This document shows, piece by piece, positions 33,691 to 42,026 of a stretch of DNA of 50,223 nucleotides. Location: NCBI GenBank assembly GCA_964513155.1, contig CAZEMA010000005.1, positions 1 to 50,223 of the forward strand, written 5' to 3'. The notes under the pieces were generated by a model that worked only from the letters and a program-made list of their open reading frames with translations, did no database searches and was not told where the DNA came from. The position numbers were made by a program, and so were the translations under genes. This DNA comes from DATEAV01 sp964513155. Its GTDB lineage: Bacteria > Chloroflexota > Anaerolineae > Anaerolineales > E44-bin32. How positions within the stretch are numbered: position 1 is the first letter of the stretch; every line of letters starts with the position of its first letter.

Positions 33691-36600
33691 ATGGTCACCA
33701 CCCGGAACCTTTCTTCAGATGAACTCAATCACCTCCTCTATCACTTCTACACAGGCCTGGCCTGGCAGATTCCTCCGGCCAGCATCATTGCCAGGGAGCG
33801 CCTCGATCAGGCCGACGGCGCCAAGCTCGAAATCCTCGACGCGCTGCGCAAGAGACGCGATGAGGCGGTGCTCGATTGGGCGCAGTCGCTGCCGATTGAG
33901 ATGGTCAAGGCGGTTTTCGGGGCCGAGAAGTTTGCCGAGAGCCTAATGGAGGACGCGCTCGAGACATTCTATGAGAAGGCGCGCGACACGGCCAAGGAGA
34001 AGTTCAAGGACTGGCTCAAGGACCGGCTTGAGAAAGGCAAGCTGCACATCACGCACGACAGCCGGTCACTCCCCGGCGCGCACATCCTGATCGTCTATGA
34101 ACACGAGACGGGATTGCTCACGGTCATCGTCTCGCGGACAGAGCCGCGCACTTTCACCCCGGCTTTCCGCCAGACCCCCTATGAGAAGGAGATCACTCTC
34201 CGGCCGTATGTTGCCACCCTCACCGCCCGCCTGCGGCGGGATGAGCTGCACAAGTTCTCCTGGCCGGAAGGGCTCGAGTTCCGCTTCGCCCCGGCCCTCA
34301 CACCCGAACCACGAAAGCTGGAAGCCCTGCCCCTCACCCCGGAGCAGGAGCTTGCCGCTCTTGAGCGAGAGGTGCGGGAGCAGAGCCGGAGCTCCGACCT
34401 GACCCAAGACCTGCGGCCAGCACGGGAGAGGCTGCAGCGCGCGGCCGAGCGCAGCGCAGCCTGGCGCCCCCCTCGTCCCCGAGAGGAGCCCCGCCTGCCA
34501 CGGGAAGAGGCGGCCCAGCGGAGACGTTGTGCCGCGCTCCGCCAGGAGGCCGCGCAGGCCCAGAGTGACTGCCGGCGCAAGCAGGCGGCGCTGGCAGACT
34601 CGGCCGCCGTCTCGCTCGGGGAGGGTCCCGTCGAGGGCTTTTTCGCCGAACGCTGGAAGCAGGACCGGGAGAGGTGTATCCGCCAGGACGAAGTGCTCCC
34701 CCGACTGGAGGAGGAGGCAAAGCGACTGCGAGCGGAATATGAGCAGGCGCGGGCGGCCTATGATGCCCTGTTCTGGGGCACGGCCGACCGGAAGAAAGAG
34801 GGGATGCGCTTGGCCGGGATGTACCGGGTGCGGGAGGAGAAGTACCGCCAGGCCAGGCAGAAGGAGCACGAGCTCGAGATCACGAGCATCCGCCGGATGA
34901 GCGTCATCAAATCCCGGTGGTCGCTTGAAAACGTCACCGAAGAGGCTGTCCGCCGCGTCGCCGACGAGCGCCTCCGGGCGCTTCTCGATTCGCGGCCCTG
35001 GGCTGCAACCGAACGCCACGAGATCGAGTTCCAGGCGGAGGAGCTCCTGGCGCAGTGCCGCCGAGCGCGCATCCTCGACGCCGAGGCGCGGCGCGCCTGC
35101 GAAGCCTACCGGACTCTGAAAGAAGAGATGCGCCAGGTGTGCCAGGCGGTGGAGGCCATCGGCCGAAGCAGGAAGTTGCGGGGCATCCGGCAGGAGAGCG
35201 AGCGCCAGCTACGCGAGGTCCTGGCGCGAGAAGTCCTGCCGCTCTCGGAGGCTGTCCGGGTGACCCTCACCCTGGATCGCGAGGTGAGGCGGTTGTGGGA
35301 TTACGTCCACGGTGAGATGTCCCTTGTGAATCAGGGCCTCAGCCGGCGCAGCCTCGAGGTTCTGGAGAGCCAGCGCAAGGCGATCATCCTGTCGGTGATC
35401 GAGATGGGCCGGCTCCTCGATGAAGTCAACTACCACGAGAACGTGCGCACGGGCTTCGATCATCCCCTGGACGCCCGCCTCTTCCTGGAACTTGACCTGG
35501 GGCCGGAGGGCATCCAGCGGCTCCGCCGCGATAACGAGCGTCCTCCCCAATCCCTGCAGGAGGCGATCGGGCGCACCCGCCGCGACCTGGATCTCCTGCT
35601 GCGCGCCATGCGCCCGATCTCCGAGGCCAAGCGCCGGCTCCTCCAGCGCCATCTCGAAGGAATGCGCAGGCTGGATGAGCTGCTGGGAATGCGTGAGGCC
35701 CTCCACGCTCCGCTCCCCGAAGCGCTGAAGGAACTGATCGAAGAGAGCCTCTCGTCCTGGGAAGCAGTACGGCGGGAGTCGCCCGCTCAGTGCTGGCGCG
35801 GCGCGCCGGGCACGACGGGGGCCGAGGTCGACCGGGTTGTCGCCCGGATCCGAGAACGCGCCGGAATCGGTGCGCCGTCGCTCCAGATGCCACAGCCACC
35901 CGAACTGGAAATCCCCGCTCCCCCCACCGCTCCGGAGCCCTTCAAGGAGCCGCTCGGGATCGGGGATGAAGGCCAGGCAGGGCCGGAGCCTTCGTCCCCG
36001 CCCGCCCCGGTCGTCGAGGGGGTTGGGCCCTATCCCGCGCCGGGCGCTGAGCCAGCCGGCGTCTACTCCTCGGTTGGCGGCCGGCCCCCGGCGGGGGGAG
36101 CTGGGTCGCTCAGTGAGAGAAGCGTCGCTCGCTGGGCCGCACCGCGAACCCCTGGCGCGGCGGGCCTCCAGGGTTTGCTGAGCGAGAAAGCGCTCGTGAT
36201 CGCCGCAGGCGGCGCCGCCGCGGCCGTCACAGGCCTGACCTGCCTGGGCGCCTTGGCGCTGGTCCTCTTCCTCGTCTTGAGGGCTCGGGAACCGGTGACG
36301 ACTCCCGAGCCCTCGGAGGCCCCCGAGCCCTCTGTCGTCGAGCCGCTGCCGGTCGAGATCCCCGAAGGGCTCGGCACCGGCGATGTGCAGATCACCCTCC
36401 TGTGGGAGGGCGACGCCGACCTCGACCTGCACGTCACCGATCCCAATGGGGAGGAGATCTCCTACATGAGTCCGACATCTTCGAGCGGTGGCCGGCTCGA
36501 CCGCGACACGATCCCCTGCCGCGAGGAGGTCCCCCAACCCGTGGAAAACGTGTTCTGGCCGTCGGGCGGTGCCCCGCGTGGCCGGTACGTGGTTTCCGTT

Positions 36601-36738
36601 CACTATTACGCGGCTTGTACCACCGGTGACCCGATGGATTTCGAGATAATCATTAGGCTAGATGGGGAGCTGTTCCAGCACCTCACCGGAACTCTCGCCG
36701 ACGGCGAGCGGCTAGAGATGGCCCGCTTCGACTACTGA
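33691..36738 (+). CDS. 1015-aa coiled-coil membrane protein with C-terminal DUF2135 domain
   Basis: Unusual three-part protein. Residues 1-200 form a helical domain ending in a beta-rich part (HILIVYEHETGLLTVIVSR), of no family I know. Residues about 205-760 are a long charged region rich in Arg, Glu and Leu with strong coiled-coil character. Residues 765-830 are a Pro-rich linker. A transmembrane helix lies at about 835-863 (IAAGGAAAAVTGLTCLGALA and following). After another Pro/Glu linker, residues 895-1015 are a DUF2135 domain: ITLLWEGDADLDLHVTDPNG, VENVFWPSGGAPRGRYVV. DUF2135 occurs in E. coli YfaP, next to an alpha-2-macroglobulin-like gene. The expected topology is an internal coiled coil and an external beta-sandwich. 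GGGAGGA (33678-33684) precedes ATG 33691. It is single; function is unknown. Confidence 0.8.
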   Translation: MVTTRNLSSDELNHLLYHFYTGLAWQIPPASIIARERLDQADGAKLEILDALRKRRDEAVLDWAQSLPIEMVKAVFGAEKFAESLMEDALETFYEKARDTAKEKFKDWLKDRLEKGKLHITHDSRSLPGAHILIVYEHETGLLTVIVSRTEPRTFTPAFRQTPYEKEITLRPYVATLTARLRRDELHKFSWPEGLEFRFAPALTPEPRKLEALPLTPEQELAALEREVREQSRSSDLTQDLRPARERLQRAAERSAAWRPPRPREEPRLPREEAAQRRRCAALRQEAAQAQSDCRRKQAALADSAAVSLGEGPVEGFFAERWKQDRERCIRQDEVLPRLEEEAKRLRAEYEQARAAYDALFWGTADRKKEGMRLAGMYRVREEKYRQARQKEHELEITSIRRMSVIKSRWSLENVTEEAVRRVADERLRALLDSRPWAATERHEIEFQAEELLAQCRRARILDAEARRACEAYRTLKEEMRQVCQAVEAIGRSRKLRGIRQESERQLREVLAREVLPLSEAVRVTLTLDREVRRLWDYVHGEMSLVNQGLSRRSLEVLESQRKAIILSVIEMGRLLDEVNYHENVRTGFDHPLDARLFLELDLGPEGIQRLRRDNERPPQSLQEAIGRTRRDLDLLLRAMRPISEAKRRLLQRHLEGMRRLDELLGMREALHAPLPEALKELIEESLSSWEAVRRESPAQCWRGAPGTTGAEVDRVVARIRERAGIGAPSLQMPQPPELEIPAPPTAPEPFKEPLGIGDEGQAGPEPSSPPAPVVEGVGPYPAPGAEPAGVYSSVGGRPPAGGAGSLSERSVARWAAPRTPGAAGLQGLLSEKALVIAAGGAAAAVTGLTCLGALALVLFLVLRAREPVTTPEPSEAPEPSVVEPLPVEIPEGLGTGDVQITLLWEGDADLDLHVTDPNGEEISYMSPTSSSGGRLDRDTIPCREEVPQPVENVFWPSGGAPRGRYVVSVHYYAACTTGDPMDFEIIIRLDGELFQHLTGTLADGERLEMARFDY

Positions 36739-36799
36739 GGCGGGAACCGCACCTGGCAGGCCGTCGCGCCGGGGTCAATCGGCCAGAAGGAGGAAGAAG

Positions 36800-37432
36800 A
36801 TGCAGAAGATCGACCTCAAGAAGGAACTGAAGTATCTGTATGCTCCATCCGCCAAGAAGGTGGAGCTCGTCGAAGTCCCGGCGTTCAAGTTCGTCATGGT
36901 TGACGGGAGAATCGAGGCCGGCAAGTCGCCCTCGACGTCGGCTGCATTCATGGATGCAATGGGGGCGCTGTATGGCATTGCCTACACCATCAAGTTCATG
37001 TCGAAGCTGGACGCCCTCAACCCGGTTGACTTCACCGTCATGGCGCTGGAAGCGTTGTGGTGGACGGCGTCGGGCGTATGGGACTTGAACGTGAAGGACG
37101 ACTGGCTGTGGACGGCGATGATCTTGCAGCCCGAGCACATCACCGAGGCGATGTTCGAGGCGGCTGTGGCTCAGCTGCGCAAGAAGAGGGACAGCCCGTC
37201 CGTGGCCAGGCTTCGGCTGGAGACCTTCCACGAGGGCCTATCGGTCCAGGTTATGCATATTGGCCCCTACTCGGAAGAGCCGCGGACGATCGAGCGCATG
37301 CATGCCTTCGCCGCAGAGAACGGATATACCCCGCGAGGCAAGCATCACGAGATCTACTTGGGAGATCCGCGGCGAGCACAGCCCGAGAAGCTGAAGACGG
37401 TCTTGCGACAGCCGGTGGCCAAGGTCGTGTAG
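36800..37432 (+). CDS. GyrI-like small-molecule-binding protein
   Basis: A 210-aa protein of the GyrI-like/SHS2 ligand-binding superfamily. VELVEVPAFKFVMVDGRIEAG, AFMDAMGALYGIAYTIKFM, WLWTAMILQPEHIT and VQVMHIGPYSEEPRTIERMH are the conserved blocks of this stand-alone subfamily. Such proteins bind or hydrolyse small cyclic or amphipathic molecules; some are drug-binding domains of MerR/AraC regulators, but no DNA-binding domain is present here. GGAGGAAGAAG directly precedes ATG 36800. It follows the 1015-aa gene by about 60 bases and may share its transcript. Confidence 0.88.
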   Translation: MQKIDLKKELKYLYAPSAKKVELVEVPAFKFVMVDGRIEAGKSPSTSAAFMDAMGALYGIAYTIKFMSKLDALNPVDFTVMALEALWWTASGVWDLNVKDDWLWTAMILQPEHITEAMFEAAVAQLRKKRDSPSVARLRLETFHEGLSVQVMHIGPYSEEPRTIERMHAFAAENGYTPRGKHHEIYLGDPRRAQPEKLKTVLRQPVAKVV

Positions 37433-37673
37433 CGGATGCCCGGACCGGGCACATGCTCTCTCCGGTCGACTGGTGGGTACTCCCGCGCCACGATGTGTCC
37501 AGCGACGGAATCAGACAGGGTGACTCCACACCGGTGATAGCCGAGCGCATCGGCACACCGGGAACTTGTGTGCGCGTACGGCCGTCTACAGAGTGGGTTG
37601 GCCCCCTCATTTTCCATCTTGAGTGCAAGGGCCTATGAACCGAGAGTGGACTTCTCAGGATAGGACTCACCCG

Positions 37674-38318
37674 ATGGCAACGAACCGTCGCGACTTCATC
37701 AAGACCGTTGGGATCGCCCTCGCCTCGCTCGTTCTGCTGCGCTGCGTGCCTCCCGGCCGCCTGGATGATTCCGGGCGCGGCCGCCTGCGCAGGGCATGGC
37801 TCCGCCTCGGCTGGCTGGCCGAGCAGTCAACCGGCGACTGGGAACGTGGGCAAAGAGCCTCTGAGGAACTCCTTGCAGAGCATCAGGCTGCGCTTGATGA
37901 GATCGTTGCCGCTGGGGAAATCACCAGCGACGTGGCGGCCGAACTGCAGGCGGCCTTCGGCGCGGCTGTCTACCATGTCTACCGCAGCAACGCTCCCATC
38001 ACCTGCTACGAGCCTGCATTGATCGACTACATGCCGCTCAGCAGTGGCCAACTGACGCAGCAGGTGCAGATCCTGGAGGACATGGCTGAGGAAGGCAACC
38101 TCGATCCGGCAACCATCGCCCAGGCGCAGGCAGCCGTCGCGCGCGACATTGCCTTTCTGAGCCTGTCGCAGGAGGACGTCCAGGCCCTCTATGATCACTT
38201 GATCCAGACCGCAGGCGGTGCCGCCTATCCCACTTTCGACGAGCTCGCCCTCGAGGTGCCGCCGAGTGCGGCCGAGGCGGCGCGCTTTCTGATCGAAGTC
38301 CTGGTCGAGGAGGAGTAG
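37674..38318 (+). CDS. Tat-exported putative lipoprotein of unknown function
   Basis: A 214-aa protein. MATNRRDFIKTVGIALASLV has the twin-arginine motif RRDFIK and a hydrophobic h-region, and LVLLRC (C24) can serve as lipobox, so it is probably exported folded and anchored outside. The mature part is helical and acidic: EELLAEHQAALDEIVAAGEI, ITCYEPALIDYMPLSSGQLT, DPATIAQAQAAVARDIAFL. A lone Cys sits in TCYEP. The need for Tat suggests a cofactor inserted before export. It precedes a 28-codon ORF and a radical SAM/SPASM gene by 10 and 96 bases, so the radical enzyme may mature it. ATG 37674 follows TAGGAC; ATG 37635 is an alternative. I know no named family. Confidence 0.75.
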   Translation: MATNRRDFIKTVGIALASLVLLRCVPPGRLDDSGRGRLRRAWLRLGWLAEQSTGDWERGQRASEELLAEHQAALDEIVAAGEITSDVAAELQAAFGAAVYHVYRSNAPITCYEPALIDYMPLSSGQLTQQVQILEDMAEEGNLDPATIAQAQAAVARDIAFLSLSQEDVQALYDHLIQTAGGAAYPTFDELALEVPPSAAEAARFLIEVLVEEE

Positions 38319-38327
38319 GGCCGCGGA

Positions 38328-38414
38328 ATGAATCCGGACGTGGTTGAGGAGAGGCCGGGCCGGCTGATGCAACAGGTTTCTCGTGGCTTCCACCCGCTGC
38401 GCGAGGGGGCCTGA
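38328..38414 (+). CDS. possible 28-aa peptide ORF upstream of radical SAM gene
   Basis: ATG 38328 opens a 28-codon frame (MNPDVVEERPGRLMQ, then QVSRGFHPLREGA) that fills almost exactly the gap between the Tat-protein stop and the radical SAM start. Its TGA overlaps that ATG (TGATG). AGTAGGG lies 8 bases before it. PqqA-like precursor peptides of radical SAM/SPASM enzymes are this small and sit in this place, but the peptide has no Cys and an open frame of this length is likely by chance in GC-rich DNA. Confidence 0.35.
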   Translation: MNPDVVEERPGRLMQQVSRGFHPLREGA

Positions 38415-39469
38415 TGCGACCGCGCCTGCAAACCCTCATCTTCGAGGTTACCGCCCGCTGCAACCACAAGTGCCTGCACTGCTACAACGTCTGGCACCCA
38501 GGCGCCGAGGGACGGCCTCTCGGGTATCCGGCTGCAGAGCTTGATACGCCGACGACCCTCCGGTTGCTGGCGAAAGCACTGGACGAGACTGAGTGCCGCC
38601 ACGTCACACTCACTGGCGGCGAGCCACTCCTGCGCGACGATCTCTCCCACATCCTTGACCTGCTTCGCCGGCGCCAGGTGGCCACGACCATTATCAGCAA
38701 TGGACGCCTGTTGACCGAGGCGACGGTTATGGATCTACTCAGCCGAGGAGTGGCGCTCTTCGAGCTGCCGCTGCTCAGTCACCGGCGCGAGGTTCACGAC
38801 GGTCTTTCTGATGCTCCCGGGGCCTTCGATGCCGTCCTGGCCGCAATGGCCCACGTCCGTTACCACCGGGGGCAATTCGTCGCCGTCTTCGTCGTGACCC
38901 GGAGAAACCTTGCGGATCTAGAGGAGACGATCAAACTCGCCTTCGCCTTTGGGGCGCGGGGCCTGATGCTCAACCGCTTCAACCCGGGCGGGCGAGGGCG
39001 GTGGTTTGTGGACGAGCTCCTGCCTTCCGCCGAAGAGATACGCCAGGCGTTGGCTGTGGCCAATGAGGCGGCCGCACACTTCAATCTCCCAATCTCCTGC
39101 TCCATCCCTATCCAGCCCTGCCTGGTCGATACGAGTGCCTTCCCTCGCCTGGGGTTCGGCTTCTGTGCCGCCGGCACCGATCGCGCCTACTACACGCTTG
39201 ACCCTGTCGGCAATCTGCGCCCCTGCAATCACACGCCGACGATCTTGGGAAATCTCCTTCAGGAGCGTTTCTCGGATCTGATTGCGGCGGAACGGATGGC
39301 GCCGTTCTTGGAGGCCTTGCCGGCTCCATGCTTCCCCTGTTCGCTGCGCGATGCCTGCCGAGGCGGATGCAGGGCAGCGGCACAGGTGTGCTATGGCTCA
39401 CTGACTGCTGAGGATCCCTTCCTCGCCCGCAACCGCAGGCGCAACGGTTTCGCACCGGATGGCGGATAG
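38414..39469 (+). CDS. radical SAM/SPASM domain enzyme
   Basis: A 351-aa radical SAM protein. C16xxxC20xxC23 (ARCNHKCLHCY) binds the radical cluster; TLTGGEPLLRDDL is the SAM-binding GGE motif. The C-terminal SPASM domain is complete: C-x14-G-x4-C around YYTLDPVGNLRPC, then C-x2-C-x5-C-x3-C in CFPCSLRDACRGGC and a last Cys in QVC. Two auxiliary 4Fe-4S clusters are thus expected. Family members modify peptides (PqqE, AlbA, sactipeptide maturases) or act as anaerobic sulfatase-type maturases. ATG 38414 overlaps the small ORF's stop, and GAGGGGG (38403-38409) lies before it. The likely target is the small peptide or the Tat-exported protein next door. Confidence 0.93.
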   Translation: MRPRLQTLIFEVTARCNHKCLHCYNVWHPGAEGRPLGYPAAELDTPTTLRLLAKALDETECRHVTLTGGEPLLRDDLSHILDLLRRRQVATTIISNGRLLTEATVMDLLSRGVALFELPLLSHRREVHDGLSDAPGAFDAVLAAMAHVRYHRGQFVAVFVVTRRNLADLEETIKLAFAFGARGLMLNRFNPGGRGRWFVDELLPSAEEIRQALAVANEAAAHFNLPISCSIPIQPCLVDTSAFPRLGFGFCAAGTDRAYYTLDPVGNLRPCNHTPTILGNLLQERFSDLIAAERMAPFLEALPAPCFPCSLRDACRGGCRAAAQVCYGSLTAEDPFLARNRRRNGFAPDGG

Positions 39470-39588
39470 CCGCGCAATAGGAAAAACCCCCAGCCGATTC
39501 GAATCACCTTCTGCGCGTCAAGACCGCTGCCCTCTTAGGCTGGGGAGCAGGTCCCTGCGGTTCCCACGACAGCGCGCAGAATCCCCCT

Positions 39589-39716
39589 CCAGCAGATCGA
39601 TCAAGAACCGCCTTGCCCGGAGAAGAGAACCGCACATGTGGCGGCTGGGGCAAAGCCACAACCACCACATGTGCGAATCCTTTCCAGGAAGCAGGGCCTT
39701 TTGAACTCACTCCTGG
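39589..39716 (-). repeat. dispersed imperfect-palindrome repeat, copy D with central insert
   Basis: A 128-bp copy in - orientation. Besides the shared ends (CCAGGAGTGAGTTCAAAAGG and GGGCAAGGCGGTTCTTG on the - strand) it has a longer middle, in which CACATGTGG and CCACATGTG flank a GGGGCAAAGCC loop. The other copies lack this middle. No ORF. Confidence 0.72.
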
Positions 39717-39746
39717 GCAGTGCATATTTGATGATTGGCGAGTATG

Positions 39747-39764
39747 ATTCCGGAACACCGGAAT
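39747..39764. promoter_or_regulatory. perfect palindrome before DUF4332 gene
   Basis: ATTCCGG (39747-39753) and CCGGAAT (39758-39764) flank AACA, 7 bases before the AGGAGG of the next gene. It looks like an operator or a small 5' hairpin; no regulator is encoded next to it. Confidence 0.35.
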
Positions 39765-39781
39765 AGCTGAAGGAGGCCGTG

Positions 39782-40186
39782 ATGGCGAAGCTGGAGGACA
39801 TTGAGGGGGTAGGCCGTGTCTATGCGCGCAAGCTGAAGAAAGCTGGGGTCGGTTCGACCGACTCGCTCCTGAAGATGGGGGCAACGCCGAAAGGCCGGAC
39901 GGCCATTGTGCAGAAATCGGGCCTCAGCCATGCGAAGATCCTGCAATGGGTCAACCATGTCGACCTGTTCCGGGTGAAGGGGGTCGGCGGCGAGTATGCC
40001 GACTTGCTGGAGGCCGCCGGCGTGGACACCATTCCGGAGCTGGCCCAGCGGACAGCGGCACACCTCTATCAGAAGCTGGTTGAGGTCAACCGGACCGAGA
40101 AGCTCGTGCGTAAACTGCCCGGTAAGCGACAGGCGGCTGGCTGGATCAAGCAGGCCAAGAAGCTACCGAGGCGCGTGAGCTACTAG
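39782..40186 (+). CDS. DUF4332 / helix-hairpin-helix protein
   Basis: A 134-aa protein with two HhH-like repeats. DIEGVGRVYARKLKKAGVGSTD near the N-terminus and FRVKGVGGEYADLLEAAGVDTI near the middle each carry the GVG turn typical of DNA-binding HhH pairs. DUF4332 proteins are built this way, but their role is not established to my knowledge. The C-terminus is basic (KLPGKRQAAGWIKQAKKLPR), in line with nucleic-acid binding. AGGAGG (39771-39776) precedes ATG 39782; GTG 39779 is in frame. A palindrome sits just upstream. Confidence 0.88.
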   Translation: MAKLEDIEGVGRVYARKLKKAGVGSTDSLLKMGATPKGRTAIVQKSGLSHAKILQWVNHVDLFRVKGVGGEYADLLEAAGVDTIPELAQRTAAHLYQKLVEVNRTEKLVRKLPGKRQAAGWIKQAKKLPRRVSY

Positions 40187-40194
40187 AACCGCAC

Positions 40195-40226
40195 GTCCGA
40201 GGGCGTCGCAGCTCAGCCCCTCGGAC
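40195..40226 (+). terminator. hairpin after DUF4332 gene, weak terminator candidate
   Basis: GTCCGAGGG (40195-40203) pairs perfectly with CCCTCGGAC (40218-40226) around a 14-base loop, 8 bases after the stop codon. The following CTATTCC is a poor T-tract, so termination would be weak or rho-assisted. Confidence 0.4.
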
Positions 40227-40335
40227 CTATTCCGCCGCAAGAGACACCTGCGGGGCATGGGCGACCTTCACCGGCGCTGACCGATCGCCATTCGGCGTGC
40301 CGGCGCTCTGCCATCGCGCCAGGAGGTATCCATAC

Positions 40336-41007
40336 ATGCTGCCTCGGGTGATACTCCACAACGCGGTCAGCCTCGATGGCAGGATGGACTGGTTCACACC
40401 AGACATCGGGCTGTTCTACGAGCTCACCTCGCACTGGAAGGAAGACGCAACTCTGGCTGGAAGTAACACGATCTTCAACCCGGACGAAGCCCATGCCGTC
40501 GAGCCGGAGGCCTCCCATCAGCCCTCGAAGGCGGCCCCCCAGGACACCCGCCCCCTACTTGCCGTACCGGACAGCCGCGGCAGGGTACGCAACTGGCGTT
40601 GGCTGCGAAGCCAGCCCTACTGGCGAGAGACGGTGGCTCTCTGTTCCCGCTCCACGCCGAAAGAGCATCTGCAATACCTCGACTCCATCCCGGTAGCCTA
40701 CGTCATTTCGGGCGACGACCGTGTGGAGCTGAAGGGCGCTCTACAGGAGCTCAGCCGGCAATATGGGGTCAAGGTGATTCGGGTGGACAGCGGGGGGACA
40801 TTGAACGGCGTTCTCCTGCGAGCCGGGCTGGTCGATGAGGTCAGTGTCCTGATCCATCCCAGCCTAGTAGGAGGTTCGACGCCGCGCACTCTCTTCCGGG
40901 CCACGGACCTGACGTCGCCGGGAGGGGTCATCCGCCTCAAGTTGAGTCACTGCGAGCAGCTGAGCGGGGATGTGGTGTGGCTGCGCTATGACGTGCTTCG
41001 GGACTGA
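40336..41007 (+). CDS. RibD C-terminal-domain reductase (dihydrofolate-reductase fold)
   Basis: A 223-aa stand-alone RibD-C/DHFR-like protein. RVILHNAVSLDGRMDW is the canonical first strand and 'SLDG' motif; VKVIRVDSGGTLNGVLLRAGLVDEVSVLIHP is the conserved G-rich segment and following strand that bind NADPH in RibD. The domain reduces a pyrimidine intermediate in riboflavin (or methanopterin) synthesis, but the many single-domain relatives have unknown substrates. No deaminase domain is fused. AGGAGGT (40321-40327) fixes ATG 40336. No other riboflavin gene is nearby. Confidence 0.88.
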   Translation: MLPRVILHNAVSLDGRMDWFTPDIGLFYELTSHWKEDATLAGSNTIFNPDEAHAVEPEASHQPSKAAPQDTRPLLAVPDSRGRVRNWRWLRSQPYWRETVALCSRSTPKEHLQYLDSIPVAYVISGDDRVELKGALQELSRQYGVKVIRVDSGGTLNGVLLRAGLVDEVSVLIHPSLVGGSTPRTLFRATDLTSPGGVIRLKLSHCEQLSGDVVWLRYDVLRD

Positions 41008-41124
41008 CTCGATGGGCGACATCCGGCGGTCTGACGGAGGCCCCCGCAGGTCGGGTGCTCGTGGAGCACAGGCGAGGCGGCGCGCTTCGGCACTCAGGTG
41101 GATGGAAGCCACCGGACGCCCGGT

Positions 41125-41739
41125 ATGGATGAGACTCTGGTACGCTGGCCCGGTCCGCTGGCGACGGGTGCCAAAAGGAGCCACGCCCTGAAAACTCAAC
41201 CCACCTTGCAGACAGAGCGACTCGTCTTGCGCCCGTTCAACCTGGACGACGCGCCCATCGTCCAGCGTCTGGCAGGGGACATGGATATCGCTCGCAACAC
41301 CGCGGCCATCCCGCATCCCTACGAAGACGGCGTGGCCGAGGGGTGGATTGGAACGCACCGGGAGAGGTTCGAGAAGGGCGAGAGCGCAGTGTTCGCCGTC
41401 ACGCTCAGACCCGACGGGCAGCTCGTAGGAGCGATCGGACTGGAGATCAATCAGGAGAGCGTCCGGGCGGAGTTGGGATACTGGATCGGCAAACCCTGCT
41501 GGGGACAAGGCTACTGCACGGAGGGGGCGCGCGTCGTGCTGAAGTACGCCTTTGAGGATCTAGGCCTGCATCGCGTGTTTGCGGTCCACTTCAAGCGGAA
41601 CCCCGCTTCCGGGCGGGTGATGCAGAAGCTCGGGATGAGACATGAGGGCAGCATGAGGCAGCACGTCCGGAAGTGGGGGCCGTTCGAAGATGTGGAAATC
41701 CTCGGGATCCTCAGGGACGAGTATCTTCCTGAGTCATGA
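41125..41739 (+). CDS. GNAT acetyltransferase, RimJ/RimL-like
   Basis: A GNAT protein of the RimJ/RimL branch. TERLVLRPFNLDDAP, then GAIGLEI, ELGYWIGKPCWGQGYCTEG (acetyl-CoA loop) and HRVFAVHFKRNPASGRVMQKLGM are the standard blocks. It acetylates an N-terminal or small-molecule amine; the substrate is not known. The start is unclear. ATG 41125 has no binding site, but CTG 41188 has AAAAGGAG (41172-41179) 8 bases upstream and would begin the protein at LKTQPTLQTERLVLRPF, exactly where relatives start. I keep the conventional ATG, but rare CTG initiation is likely. Confidence 0.87.
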   Translation: MDETLVRWPGPLATGAKRSHALKTQPTLQTERLVLRPFNLDDAPIVQRLAGDMDIARNTAAIPHPYEDGVAEGWIGTHRERFEKGESAVFAVTLRPDGQLVGAIGLEINQESVRAELGYWIGKPCWGQGYCTEGARVVLKYAFEDLGLHRVFAVHFKRNPASGRVMQKLGMRHEGSMRQHVRKWGPFEDVEILGILRDEYLPES

Positions 41740-42026
41740 GCCCGCCTTCCAGGCGAGCAACCCGTGACGACTGCTTTTCGCTTTGGGGAGCCTTGATCCG
41801 TTCACAGTGCACCGCCCCGAGGTGGGCCCTCGGGGACATGTCGCAAGACGGAGGGTTGGGCCGAGCATTGCTGACAGAATCCCTCAGGGAAACCTCGACC
41901 GGCAGGCTCCATCGGATATCCGCGGTGGGTTGCCACAACCTCCGTCGGCAGCCAAGTCTCGCCTAGGAGCATGCCAAGAATGCCACCCCTGCCTGCTTCC
42001 TTGCGGTGGCTATTCTCTGCAGCCTG

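Noticed and set aside
35209..36603. 464-codon open frame on the - strand
   Set aside because: Antisense to the DUF2135 protein gene; Arg/Gly/Leu-rich without motifs.
37437..37451. TGCCCGG-A-CCGGGCA palindrome as terminator
   Set aside because: The loop would be one base and no T-run follows; probably chance after the GyrI-like gene.
18360..39720. CRISPR array
   Set aside because: The repeats are far apart, about 95 bp, palindromic and in both orientations; no regular spacers and no cas gene.
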